Assembly: GCF_900108945.1 (NCBI RefSeq)
Contig: NZ_FNYE01000046.1
Location: 1 to 58,739, forward strand
DNA: 58,739 nucleotides
Direction of reading: 5' to 3'
From: Paraburkholderia diazotrophica
GTDB lineage: Bacteria; Pseudomonadota; Gammaproteobacteria; Burkholderiales; Burkholderiaceae
The translations under genes and the position numbers were made by a program. The notes under the pieces were generated by a model. The model made no database searches and was not told the DNA's origin. It was given only the letters and a program-made list of their open reading frames with translations. Positions 45,555-53,852 of the stretch are shown here, piece by piece; position 1 is the first letter of the stretch; each line of letters starts with the position of its first letter.

Positions 45555-46100
45555 ATGTTTCGCGTCACGCGTCCCGGCCATGTACGCCGCGCGCGTCGAG
45601 CGGCGCAGTGCGGCTTCACGCTGATCGAACTCGTGGTGACGCTCGCGCTTGTCGGCGTTCTTGCGCTTGCCATCGTGCCGTTTTCTCAACTGATCGTGCA
45701 GCGCGAAAAGGAACAGCAGTTGAGCGCGGCATTGCGCGAGATCCGCACTGCGCTCGACGCGTATAAGGAAGCGAGCGACACGGGTCTTATCGAACGCGAA
45801 GCGGATGCGTCGGGCTATCCGCCGTCGCTGATCGTGTTAGTCGATGGCGTGAAGAACGTCAAAGATCCCAAAGGCGGGCTGCTGATGTTTCTGCGCCGCG
45901 TGCCACGCGATCCTTTTTTTACGGGCGAACCGGATACGCCACCCCAAGACACCTGGAACGTGCGTGCTTTCGGCGAGGCGCCTGCGCATACCGATGACAC
46001 CGACCCGTCCGCGACCAGCACGGCAGGCAAGGACGTGTTCGATGTCACGTCGAAATCGGATCGCGTCGGCATCAACGGCATTCCTTATCGACAGTGGTGA
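45555..46100 (+). CDS. Type II pseudopilin 2
   Basis: A 181-residue prepilin with motif CG/FTLIELVVTLALVGVLALAIVPF and a GspG/GspH-like body (ALREIRTALDAYKEASD, FLRRVPRDPFF). It begins three bases after the secretin stop. It probably belongs to the pseudopilus tip or shaft. Confidence 0.85.
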   Translation: MFRVTRPGHVRRARRAAQCGFTLIELVVTLALVGVLALAIVPFSQLIVQREKEQQLSAALREIRTALDAYKEASDTGLIEREADASGYPPSLIVLVDGVKNVKDPKGGLLMFLRRVPRDPFFTGEPDTPPQDTWNVRAFGEAPAHTDDTDPSATSTAGKDVFDVTSKSDRVGINGIPYRQW

Positions 46101-46122
46101 GCGGACAGTGGTGAGTGCGATC

Positions 46123-46515
46123 ATGAAAGGCAACGCTATGCGCCGGCTTTGCGCCGGCTTCACGCTGATAGAACTCGTCGTCGTGATGGCGATCATCGGC
46201 CTCTTGCTGACCATCGCGCTGCCGCGCTACATGCATAGCATCGATCGCGGCAAAGAGCAGGTGCGCGCGCAGAATCTCGCGGTCATGCGCGATGCAATCG
46301 ACAAGTACTACGGCGATAACGGCGCGTATCCCGACACGCTCGACGAACTCGTGACGCGCCACTATTTGCGCGCGATTCCCGTCGACCCCGTGAATGGCGA
46401 CGACAAGTGGGCGGTCGTCGCTTCGCCGGACGACAACAAAACGGGCGTCTACGATATCTTGCCCGCAAGCGGTCCGCAGGGCGCAGCGTCGGATGCAGCG
46501 GGAGCGGGTCAATGA
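46123..46515 (+). CDS. Type II pseudopilin 3 (GspG-like)
   Basis: A 130-residue prepilin with motif AG/FTLIELVVVMAIIGLLLTIALPRYM, followed by AVMRDAIDKYYGDNGAYPDTLDELV and a C-terminal DDKWAVVASPDDNKTGVYD, a short GspG-type. GTG at 46111 is a possible alternative start. Its stop overlaps the next start by four bases. Confidence 0.85.
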   Translation: MKGNAMRRLCAGFTLIELVVVMAIIGLLLTIALPRYMHSIDRGKEQVRAQNLAVMRDAIDKYYGDNGAYPDTLDELVTRHYLRAIPVDPVNGDDKWAVVASPDDNKTGVYDILPASGPQGAASDAAGAGQ

Positions 46516-47135
46516 GCTTCATTGCCACGCACGGCCGTAACGCACGTTCGCCGGGTGCGCAAGTCGCGCGCGAACGCGGCCTCGTGATGCTGACGCTGCT
46601 GATCGCGTTGATGCTGCTTTCCATCGCGCTGATGGGCGCACTCGACGTATGGTCGTTTCAACGCAAACGGGAAACCGAACAGCAGTTGCTGTTCGTCGGC
46701 AACCAGTACCGTCTCGCGATATTGCGCTACTACCGCGCAGGACGCGCACTGCCCGCATCCGTCGACGATCTGCTCAACGACACGCGCTTTCCGCAGCCGC
46801 TGCATCATCTGCGGCGCGCGTATGCCGATCCCGTCAGCGGACAGAACGATTGGGTCTATCTGTACGAGGCGGGCAGAATAGCCGGCCTGCACAGCAGTTC
46901 GACGGACGCGCCGATCAAGCGCTCGCGTTTTCCCCGGCAGTTCGAAGACTTCGAAGGGCAGCAAGCCTATACAGGCTGGCAATTCTTCTATATGCCACCG
47001 ATGCCACGCTCCAACTCCAACCTCGATACGCATTCAAGGAAGCCGAGACCAGGCTCGCTGGACGCACCATTCGATCCGATGAACGACGGCCTGACGCGTT
47101 TCACGCCGCGCAGCATGGGCACGTCGAACTGGTGA
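46512..47135 (+). CDS. Type II pseudopilin-like protein 4
   Basis: A 207-residue protein. The N-terminus ARERGLVMLTLLIALMLLSIALMGALDVW keeps the position of the pilin helix, but the usual FTLxE is replaced by LVMLTL, with no Glu at position +5. The body has FQRKRETEQQLLFVGNQYRLAILRYYRAG. It resembles GspK-type or other atypical minor pseudopilins, in which the Glu is also missing. It closes the secretion operon. Confidence 0.72.
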   Translation: MSFIATHGRNARSPGAQVARERGLVMLTLLIALMLLSIALMGALDVWSFQRKRETEQQLLFVGNQYRLAILRYYRAGRALPASVDDLLNDTRFPQPLHHLRRAYADPVSGQNDWVYLYEAGRIAGLHSSSTDAPIKRSRFPRQFEDFEGQQAYTGWQFFYMPPMPRSNSNLDTHSRKPRPGSLDAPFDPMNDGLTRFTPRSMGTSNW

Positions 47136-47183
47136 TCGGCATCAAGCTCATTGAAATACGGCTTTAAGCATTCGAGCGTCGTA

Positions 47184-47206
47184 GAATGGAAGTCCGGATT
47201 CCATTC
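47184..47206 (+). terminator. Candidate terminator hairpin after the secretion operon
   Basis: GAATGGAA (47184-47191) pairs perfectly with TTCCATTC (47199-47206) around a seven-base loop. The T-rich tract downstream is weak, so efficiency is uncertain. Confidence 0.4.
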
Positions 47207-47425
47207 CGGCTTCTCATTGTGCGCACAGGAGCGCTTTGTTATGCGGTCTACCGCACATTTCTCGATCGATTTAGACGCGAGAACGCCTTCTTTCACGGAA
47301 TAAGAAAAAGATCTTAAGGCGTTCTTCAGCTTCGTTAGCCGACACTTCCTTTACAGCGCATTTTCTCTTTCTTATCGAAGCGATCAGTTTTCCTTTCTAG
47401 TTCGGGCCGGCCGGAGAGGCTTCAT

Positions 47426-48811
47426 ATGGACGCGGTGACGAGAAAGCTCTATCACGTTTGCCGTGGCAAGCGCGCGCTGCCGGACGCGGTGCTGCCGCAC
47501 AACGGATGGAATATCGACAGGATCGACGTCGGCGCGCGAACGAGGCATCGGACACGGCTTGCAGCAGGCGCGGGCGGACTGATCGATCTCGCGTCGATGA
47601 AATTTCCGCGTGACATGGAAGCGCTCACCGACGTGATCGCTTCACGCGATGTAGGCTGGGTCGCGGCGTTGCGGCCCGAGCAGCTCGAAGACAAGTCGAT
47701 CCGCTCGCTTGTGCGCGGCCGCTGCATGAGCTACGTCACGCTGCCCACGACAGTGGACGAGCTCGGACATGCAGTAGGGCACGCGCGCGGCATGTGCTCG
47801 CTGGCGGAGCCGATAGCCGCGCATCCGTGGACGGTGATGGACGGCGAGATGATTGGTTCGTCGGACGCGATGCTCCAGCTCTTTCGCACGATCCGCAAGG
47901 TCGCGATATGCAACGCACCCGTGCTCATCCAGGGCGAGTCGGGAACGGGCAAGGAACTGACGGCGCTATCGATTCACCGCTACTCCGCGCGGCGGCATGC
48001 GCCGTTTGTCGCGATCAACTGCGGCGCAATACCTGAGCATCTCGTCATGTCCGAACTGTTCGGCTATGAGCGTGGCGCATTCACTGGCGCGAACGAGCGT
48101 AAGACGGGACGCATCGAAGCGGCGAGCGGCGGCACCGTCCTTCTCGACGAGATCGCCGATCTGCCGATGAAGAGCCAGGCGAGCCTGCTTCGGTTCTTGC
48201 AGGAACACAGCATCGAGCGGTTGGGCTGTAACGGCTCGATCGATGTCGACGTGAGAATCGTCTGCGCGACCCATGTGGACCTGAAGCAGGCGACGTTGGA
48301 GGGCCGATTCCGCGAAGACCTCTATCATCGGCTGAGCGTGCTGCAGATCGACGAGCCGCCGCTGCGCGCGCGCGGCACCGACGTCGAGCTATTGGCGCGG
48401 CATTTGCTCGATCAGCTGCGCGCAGATTCGTGCCGCCGGATTCGCGGCTTCTCCGACGATGCGATCCGCGCGATGCGCACGCATGATTGGCCCGGCAATG
48501 TCCGCGAACTGCGCAATCGCGTGTGGCGCGCTGTCGTGCTGTTCGACAATCCGGTGATTACGGCAAGCGACCTGGGTCTCGCGCATTATGTCGGCACGCG
48601 TACCGTATCGCTCGATCAGGTGCGGCGGCGTGCCGAACAGCACGCAGTCGAAAGGGCTCTGATGCGTCATCGCGGAAGAGTCGCGGACGCCGCGCGCGAG
48701 CTCGATATCTCGCGCGTCACGCTATACCGGCTGCTCGAGTCGTATGGGTTCGATATTGCGGCTTTTCTGAGCGTCATACGCGCCGATGTTCCGCTGACAA
48801 CCGTGCGCTAG
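47426..48811 (+). CDS. Sigma-54-dependent activator with degenerate receiver-like N-domain (VpsR/FleQ-like)
   Basis: A 461-residue enhancer-binding protein. The N-domain (residues 1-135) is receiver-like but shows no clear phosphoacceptor Asp. The AAA+ domain has P-loop GESGTGKE (170-177), the sigma-54 contact loop GAFTGA (217-222), Walker B GGTVLLDEIADLP and the R-finger region WPGNVRELRNRVW. A Fis-type HTH (VADAARELDISRVTLYRLLESYG) ends the protein. This layout matches VpsR/FleQ-type regulators that control exopolysaccharide genes, some of which bind cyclic-di-GMP. A glycosyltransferase gene follows. It lies 290 bases after the secretion operon. Confidence 0.88.
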   Translation: MDAVTRKLYHVCRGKRALPDAVLPHNGWNIDRIDVGARTRHRTRLAAGAGGLIDLASMKFPRDMEALTDVIASRDVGWVAALRPEQLEDKSIRSLVRGRCMSYVTLPTTVDELGHAVGHARGMCSLAEPIAAHPWTVMDGEMIGSSDAMLQLFRTIRKVAICNAPVLIQGESGTGKELTALSIHRYSARRHAPFVAINCGAIPEHLVMSELFGYERGAFTGANERKTGRIEAASGGTVLLDEIADLPMKSQASLLRFLQEHSIERLGCNGSIDVDVRIVCATHVDLKQATLEGRFREDLYHRLSVLQIDEPPLRARGTDVELLARHLLDQLRADSCRRIRGFSDDAIRAMRTHDWPGNVRELRNRVWRAVVLFDNPVITASDLGLAHYVGTRTVSLDQVRRRAEQHAVERALMRHRGRVADAARELDISRVTLYRLLESYGFDIAAFLSVIRADVPLTTVR

Positions 48812-48830
48812 TTTCATGACAGTTCGCGGC

Positions 48831-48870
48831 GCGCTACGGTGCGCTATGGTGCGTTATGGCGCGCTTGACG
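48831..48870 (+). repeat. Four degenerate 10-bp tandem repeats
   Basis: GCGCTACGGT, GCGCTATGGT, GCGTTATGGC and GCGCTTGACG follow each other directly after the sigma-54 activator gene. Confidence 0.65.
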
Positions 48871-49127
48871 CAGTGCGAAAAAGTCTCTGCCACAGCGGAG
48901 CAAGCGACAGTCCCGCACGAAAAAAACGCCATGCGACGGAATGCATTCCGATGCGAACTGCACCGCACGATGTTCGAGCACCGCGCGCACGGTGTCGCTC
49001 TTCTCGACATCATGCAATGTCACCGGTATAGGGGCACTCACTTCAGCGCCGCCTGAAAACAGGCGCAAATGTCTGACAGGAAGTCGCAAAACGTTGAGGT
49101 TCTCGATAGCCCGTCGTAAGGCCAGAT

Positions 49128-49143
49128 GCTAATCTTAATTAGC
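49128..49143 (+). promoter_or_regulatory. Inverted repeat GCTAAT-4-ATTAGC
   Basis: A perfect 6-bp inverted repeat with a 4-base spacer in the AT-rich patch 285 bases upstream of the glycosyltransferase start. It may be an operator. Confidence 0.3.
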
Positions 49144-49210
49144 TATGACTCACGCGTTTCCGATCGGCCTATGCGCTTCGTGGGCGGTTTGTTTTGCGCC
49201 GTCACGGAAG

Positions 49211-49227
49211 GGACATATGACATGTCC
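49211..49227 (+). promoter_or_regulatory. Inverted repeat GGACAT-5-ATGTCC
   Basis: A perfect 6-bp inverted repeat with a 5-base spacer, about 200 bases upstream of the glycosyltransferase start. Possible operator; no regulator can be assigned. Confidence 0.3.
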
Positions 49228-49427
49228 TGTACTACCTCGGTCCGGTAGACGCACCGCATCGGAGGCAGTCGAGCGGACGTATCTGGCTCGTCATCGCCAT
49301 TTCGCTCGCTGAACGTTCCTTTACCGATCTGGCATTCGCAGCGGGCTTGCTCCCGCAAGGCGGCCGCTAACGTTGCGCCGCTTTACGCTGCCGCCACATC
49401 TTTGAACCCTGCTTCAGGACCGAGACC

Positions 49428-50471
49428 ATGAGCTTAACGGGTGAACACACGACTTCAAGGAGCCCTCCACGCGAATTCGACCGCATCGAAGAGCGCGGCA
49501 CGGATCGCTCGATCATTCCTGCGCCGGTGCCTCTTCCTGCTGTCTCTGTCATCATGGCCAACTTCAATGGAGAGAACTGGATCGGAGAAGCCATCGAGTC
49601 GGTCCAGAGACAGAGTCTTGCAGACTGGGAGCTCATCGTTGTGGACGATGCATCGACTGACGCAAGCGTGGAGATCGTACGCGCCGCTGCCGATAACGAC
49701 CCACGTATCGTTCTGCTGACCTCATCGTCCAACGCGGGGCCGTCGGTTGCGCGCAATCGCGCGCTGACCTGCGCGCGGGGACGCTGGATCACAATCCTCG
49801 ACAGTGACGACGCGTTCGCGGAAGGACGCCTCGCGTCGCTGCTTGCGAGGGCGGAGGCAGACGGCGAAGGGATAGCAGCGGACGACTTGCTGATCATGAA
49901 CGAGAGCGGCTCGCTCACGGGACACTCGCTACTCGACCTTAAAACCGCCACGACTTTCGATGCGGTCGCGCTTGTCAACGCGCCGCACCTCGGCTATCTC
50001 CAGCCCATGATCAAGGCCGAGCTTTTAGGCGATCTTCGTTATGACGCGCGGGTCCGCTCTGCGGAAGACTTCGATCTTCTATTGCGCGTGCTGGTGAAAC
50101 ACGATGCGCGTATGGTTGTTTATCCGGCCATGGGTTATCACTATCGGCGACGCGACGGTTCGCTCTCCACTGACAAGTCCGCGGACCGACCAGCGCTCCT
50201 GGGCATGCTCGAAGCAAATGCACGCTTTCGCGCATCGCACGCGCTGTCCGGAAGATTAGCCGACGCATGTGCGCACCGGCACCGTTCACTCGAAACCTCG
50301 CTGCGCTGGCTCGATGTCACCGAGGCGATTCGTCAAAGGCGCTTCGCGGCAGCCCTTAGGCACACAATGGATCATCCCCGCGTTTTGAGTTGCGCGGTGC
50401 AATTCGTCAAGAAGCGCGTTTATCCTCTGGTACTCAGAAGCAATCGCCGTGTTAAGACTTTAGGCCTGTGA
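49428..50471 (+). CDS. Family 2 glycosyltransferase
   Basis: A 347-residue GT-A-type glycosyltransferase without membrane segments. The nucleotide-sugar region starts VSVIMANFNGENWIGEAIESVQRQ, continues ELIVVDDASTDAS and NAGPSVARNRAL, and has the metal-binding DSDD at about residue 125. ED (SAEDFDLLLRVL) near residue 205 is the likely catalytic base region. Sugar and acceptor are unknown. Codon use is less biased than in the oxidase operon. It stands alone with a long upstream region and follows an exopolysaccharide-type regulator. Confidence 0.88.
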   Translation: MSLTGEHTTSRSPPREFDRIEERGTDRSIIPAPVPLPAVSVIMANFNGENWIGEAIESVQRQSLADWELIVVDDASTDASVEIVRAAADNDPRIVLLTSSSNAGPSVARNRALTCARGRWITILDSDDAFAEGRLASLLARAEADGEGIAADDLLIMNESGSLTGHSLLDLKTATTFDAVALVNAPHLGYLQPMIKAELLGDLRYDARVRSAEDFDLLLRVLVKHDARMVVYPAMGYHYRRRDGSLSTDKSADRPALLGMLEANARFRASHALSGRLADACAHRHRSLETSLRWLDVTEAIRQRRFAAALRHTMDHPRVLSCAVQFVKKRVYPLVLRSNRRVKTLGL

Positions 50472-51095
50472 TTAGAGAGACGCGCGCCGCAAACGGCCAT
50501 TCCGTTTTGCGTGCAGCCAAGCGATCACCGTTGCGAAGTCGCGCGTCTGCGTCTCGCACCGACCACCTTTCAGCCGGCGTGCCCGCATCAGTGTTCTGAT
50601 GAAGCCATGCGCCGCAATCATCGCATCGGCATTGCAGATAGCGCGTAACGGGTCGCGCTGGCGTTCCAAAAACGCCGGAGCCCGCAAGACGCAAAAGCGG
50701 ATGCGGCGGTGTGCTGGAGGGCCTTCCGTTCAGGAAGTGGCACGCGTTGCAGACCTCCATTCTTGTCCTCTCTCAGAAGGTGTCGATCTGACTGCCGGCC
50801 GGTGTTCGACGCGCGCAGGTTGTCGTTGCCGGGCCAAAGTTTAGACAAAGAGGGCTTAGAAGTTAATAACGTCACCGTGTTAGTAAGTTGTCTGTCAGGG
50901 ACAGGTCCGTTGCTGGCGCTGTGGCGTTGCCCGTCGTTTGATGCAGAGCCATCTGCCACTGCACGGCGCGACTCCCGTGGTTTTGGGGGCCGGCACGTGC
51001 GCCTCAAGTAAGCGCCGGGCGTACACTGGTGCAAATAGAGGTTGCAGGTGCGCGTTTATTCCAGTTCTCACGTACAGAATTCGAAAGGACACGTC
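50472..51095. other. Gene-free region between glycosyltransferase and oxidoreductase genes
   Basis: No gene can be supported in these 624 bases. A minus-strand frame at 50472-50687 opens only from TTG and has no ribosome site. The part around 50840-50890 is AT-richer and could carry the promoter for the gene at 51096. Confidence 0.45.
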
Positions 51096-52124
51096 ATGGC
51101 AAAGGATGCAGTTGTTTGGGGAATTTTGGGCACGGCAAAAATCAACGACAAGGTTGTTGTGCCCATGCATAACGCGCCGAAATGTCGCGTAAAGGGCATT
51201 GCGTCGCGAGATCCGCAGAAGGCTCGGGAAGCCGCGGCGAAATATGGCCTGGCTGTCGCGTATGACAGTTACGAGGCACTGCTGGCAGACCCGGAAATCG
51301 ACGCGGTGTATATCCCATTGCCTAATCACATTCACATGGAATGGACGATCAGGTCCGTGGAGGCGGGCAAGCACGTGCTGTGTGAAAAGCCGATCGGGCT
51401 GGATGTCCGACAGGCTGAGCGTCTGATCGCTGCGCGCGACAAGAGCGGCCGATACGTGCAGGAAGCATTTATGGTTCGCACGCATCCGCAATGGCTGAAA
51501 GTGCGAACCTTGATCGAAGAGGGCGCGATAGGCGAATTGCGGGCAGTAACGGGAGGCTTTACCTATTACAACACCGACCCGGGCAATATCCGCAATCAGA
51601 GCGAGTTTGGCGGCGGCGGTCTTCTGGATATCGGCTGTTATCCGATCACGACTTCACGTTTCATCATTGGGCGTGAGCCAAAGCAGGTGGTCGCGCTGAT
51701 GGAGCGCGATCCGATATTCGAGGTGGACCGGCTCGGCTCTGTATTGATGGATTTCGACGGTGTGCAGGCAAGTTTCTTTTACGCCACGCAGATCCACAAT
51801 TACCAGCGCATGCAGTTTCACGGAACCACGGGCCGGATGGAGGTCGAGATTCCGTTCAACGCACCGAATGACCGGCCGACGCGTCTGTTATTGAGCGAGC
51901 GCTCAAGTACAGGCGTCGATACGCAACGCTGGCTGGAACTACCGGTGTGCGATCAATATGGCGTGGCAGCCGCAGTGTTCGCAGAAGCAATATTGACCGG
52001 AGGTCCACAGGCTATTCCGCTCGAAGACGCGCGCTCGAATATGCGAGTGATCGATGCCGTTTTCCGTTCGGCCCAGTCGGGCTGTTGGGTGAGCATTGAG
52101 GACAGTCAAAGCTCGTTTGAATAA
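51096..52124 (+). CDS. Gfo/Idh/MocA-family oxidoreductase
   Basis: A 342-residue NAD(P)-dependent dehydrogenase. The Rossmann N-domain has GILGTAKIND at the dinucleotide site and the family signature IDAVYIPLPNHIHMEW..AGKHVLCEKPIGLD, with the conserved Lys of EKP near residue 95. The C-terminal alpha/beta domain has GGGLLDIGCYPI, where D and H/Y residues usually bind the substrate. Likely substrates are sugars, inositols or related polyols. The ATG at 51096 follows AAAGGA. Confidence 0.9.
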   Translation: MAKDAVVWGILGTAKINDKVVVPMHNAPKCRVKGIASRDPQKAREAAAKYGLAVAYDSYEALLADPEIDAVYIPLPNHIHMEWTIRSVEAGKHVLCEKPIGLDVRQAERLIAARDKSGRYVQEAFMVRTHPQWLKVRTLIEEGAIGELRAVTGGFTYYNTDPGNIRNQSEFGGGGLLDIGCYPITTSRFIIGREPKQVVALMERDPIFEVDRLGSVLMDFDGVQASFFYATQIHNYQRMQFHGTTGRMEVEIPFNAPNDRPTRLLLSERSSTGVDTQRWLELPVCDQYGVAAAVFAEAILTGGPQAIPLEDARSNMRVIDAVFRSAQSGCWVSIEDSQSSFE

Positions 52125-52157
52125 GCGCGGTCCCCACGCCCCTCGATAACCATCTTC

Positions 52158-53018
52158 TCAGTTCTCCGCGTGCCACGGAGTGAGCTTGCGTTGCAGCCAC
52201 CGCAGTCCCAGTTCCAGGACCAAAGCAATAGCGCCGATCACCAGAATCCCGGCAATCACGACATCCGTGACGAGAAAGCGGGAGGCGGAATAGACCATGA
52301 AGCCGAGCCCGCGCGTTGCGGCAATCAGTTCGGCGGCGACGAGCGTCGACCATCCGGCGCCGAGCGCGATTCGCAAGCCCGTCAGTATTTCGGGCATCGC
52401 GCTTGGCAACACCACGTGGACGAGCAGCTTGAAGCGCGTTGCGCCGAGCGATGCAGCGGCGAGCAAGCGGCTCTTTGCGACGCGGCTGGCGCCTGACGCC
52501 GTCGCGATCGTCAGCGGCGCGAAGATGGTCAGATAGATGAGCAGTACCTTCGACAGCTCGCCGATACCAAACCAGATCACCATCAACGGCAGATACGCGA
52601 GCGGCGGAACGGGGCGATAGAACTCGATCACCGGGTCGAGCGCGCCGCGCGCTATCTTGCTGGTCGCGATTGCAAGTCCGGCGGGGATGGCCGTGACCAG
52701 CGCGAGCACGAACGCCAGCGCGATACGGGAGAGGCTGGCCGCCAGATGCTGCGTGAGCGTCGCGTCATCGAAGCCATCGGTCCATAGCTGGCCCAGCTTG
52801 CGGACGATTGCTTCGGGCGTCGGCAGCAGTACAGGAGGAAACCATTGGAGGTGGCTCGCGAGCCACCACACCGAGAGAAGCGCCAGCACGGTAATCAACG
52901 TTGCAGCATGTCCGCGATCGATGCGGCCGATGCGGATTCGTGCACGTGTGGACGTGAGCGCGGCCTGATCGGCAATGTTCGACGGTGGACCTGCGTGAGT
53001 GTTCTTGAGCGATGACAT
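52158..53018 (-). CDS. tauC: Taurine/alkanesulphonate ABC transporter permease
   Basis: A 286-residue permease with six hydrophobic helices and the EAA-loop region (AAASLGATRFKLLVHVVLPSAMPEILTGLRIALG). PVPPLAYLPLMVIWFGIGE is characteristic of the SsuC/TauC group. It lies one base after tauB and convergent to the oxidoreductase gene (33-base gap). Confidence 0.9.
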   Translation of the reverse strand: MSSLKNTHAGPPSNIADQAALTSTRARIRIGRIDRGHAATLITVLALLSVWWLASHLQWFPPVLLPTPEAIVRKLGQLWTDGFDDATLTQHLAASLSRIALAFVLALVTAIPAGLAIATSKIARGALDPVIEFYRPVPPLAYLPLMVIWFGIGELSKVLLIYLTIFAPLTIATASGASRVAKSRLLAAASLGATRFKLLVHVVLPSAMPEILTGLRIALGAGWSTLVAAELIAATRGLGFMVYSASRFLVTDVVIAGILVIGAIALVLELGLRWLQRKLTPWHAEN

Positions 53019-53019
53019 G

Positions 53020-53802
53020 TCAAGCCTCCTGCGTCTCGCGCACGAGCTGATCGAGCAGTTGCATGTGGATCGCCGTGAACTGCGGGTCCATGCGAATGGA
53101 ACGGATCGGCTCGCCAGCTGCGTAACGCCGCGCGAAATCGAGCCGATGCCGCTGCACGACCCGTCCAGGACGAGGCGAGAGAATCAGCAGTTCGGTGGCG
53201 AGCAACACGGCCTCCTCGATGCTGTGAGTGATCAGAAACACGCCCTTGCCCGTTGCTTGCCATACGTCGAGCAGCAGTGTCTGCATGTGTTCGCGCGTCA
53301 ACGCATCGAGTGCGCCGAGTGGCTCGTCCATCAGCAGGAACGACGGATCGGCGGCGAGCGCGCGTGCCAGTCCCACGCGTTGACGCATGCCGCCTGAGAT
53401 CTCGTTGATCCTGTGATGCTCGAACCCATCGAGCTTCACGAGCCGCAAAACTTCTGCAGCGCGCGCATTACGCGCTGTGCGGCCGACGCCGCGCATGCGC
53501 AGTCCAAAGCCGACGTTGTCCAGCACATTCAGCCACGGCATCAATGCATCGTCCTGGAACACGACGCCGCGATTCGCGTCGGGTCCGTGCACGGGCTTGC
53601 CGTCGCTCGTGACGCTGCCGGATGTCGGCGCCTGAAAGCCGGCGAGCAACGACAGCAGTGTGCTCTTGCCGCAACCGGATGCGCCGAGCGCGACGACGAT
53701 TTCTCCGCTGCGCACCGACAGGGATGCGTCCTGCAACGCGGTCAGCGGGCCGCGCGCCGTTTCATAGACGACGGTGGCGTCATGTGCGCTCAGTTCAGCC
53801 AT
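53020..53802 (-). CDS. tauB: Taurine ABC transporter ATP-binding protein
   Basis: A 260-residue ABC ATPase with Walker A GASGCGKST, Q-loop VFQDDALMPWLNV, signature (E)ISGGMRQRVGLARAL, Walker B FLLMDEPLGALDALTR and H-loop ITHSIEEA. Close to TauB/SsuB. It sits between the permease and the binding protein. Confidence 0.92.
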   Translation of the reverse strand: MAELSAHDATVVYETARGPLTALQDASLSVRSGEIVVALGASGCGKSTLLSLLAGFQAPTSGSVTSDGKPVHGPDANRGVVFQDDALMPWLNVLDNVGFGLRMRGVGRTARNARAAEVLRLVKLDGFEHHRINEISGGMRQRVGLARALAADPSFLLMDEPLGALDALTREHMQTLLLDVWQATGKGVFLITHSIEEAVLLATELLILSPRPGRVVQRHRLDFARRYAAGEPIRSIRMDPQFTAIHMQLLDQLVRETQEA

Positions 53803-53852
53803 GGTTTGCGTGCTGTTCTATCTTGTCAAAGAGTTCGGGCATTGCGATACCG

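Larger units (their letters stand above)
48812..49427. other. Gene-free region upstream of the glycosyltransferase gene
   Basis: No gene is seen in these 616 bases. Four degenerate 10-bp repeats lie at 48831-48870, and two inverted repeats lie at 49128-49143 and 49211-49227. An AT-rich patch around 49125-49150 could hold a promoter for the gene at 49428. Confidence 0.55.

Noticed and set aside
50472..50687. A 71-residue minus-strand frame in the intergenic region
   Set aside because: It opens only from TTG, has no ribosome-binding site and no similarity I recognise.
50738..50750. TGGCAC...TTGC resembling a sigma-54 -24/-12 promoter
   Set aside because: The GG-to-GC spacing is two bases too short for sigma-54 recognition.
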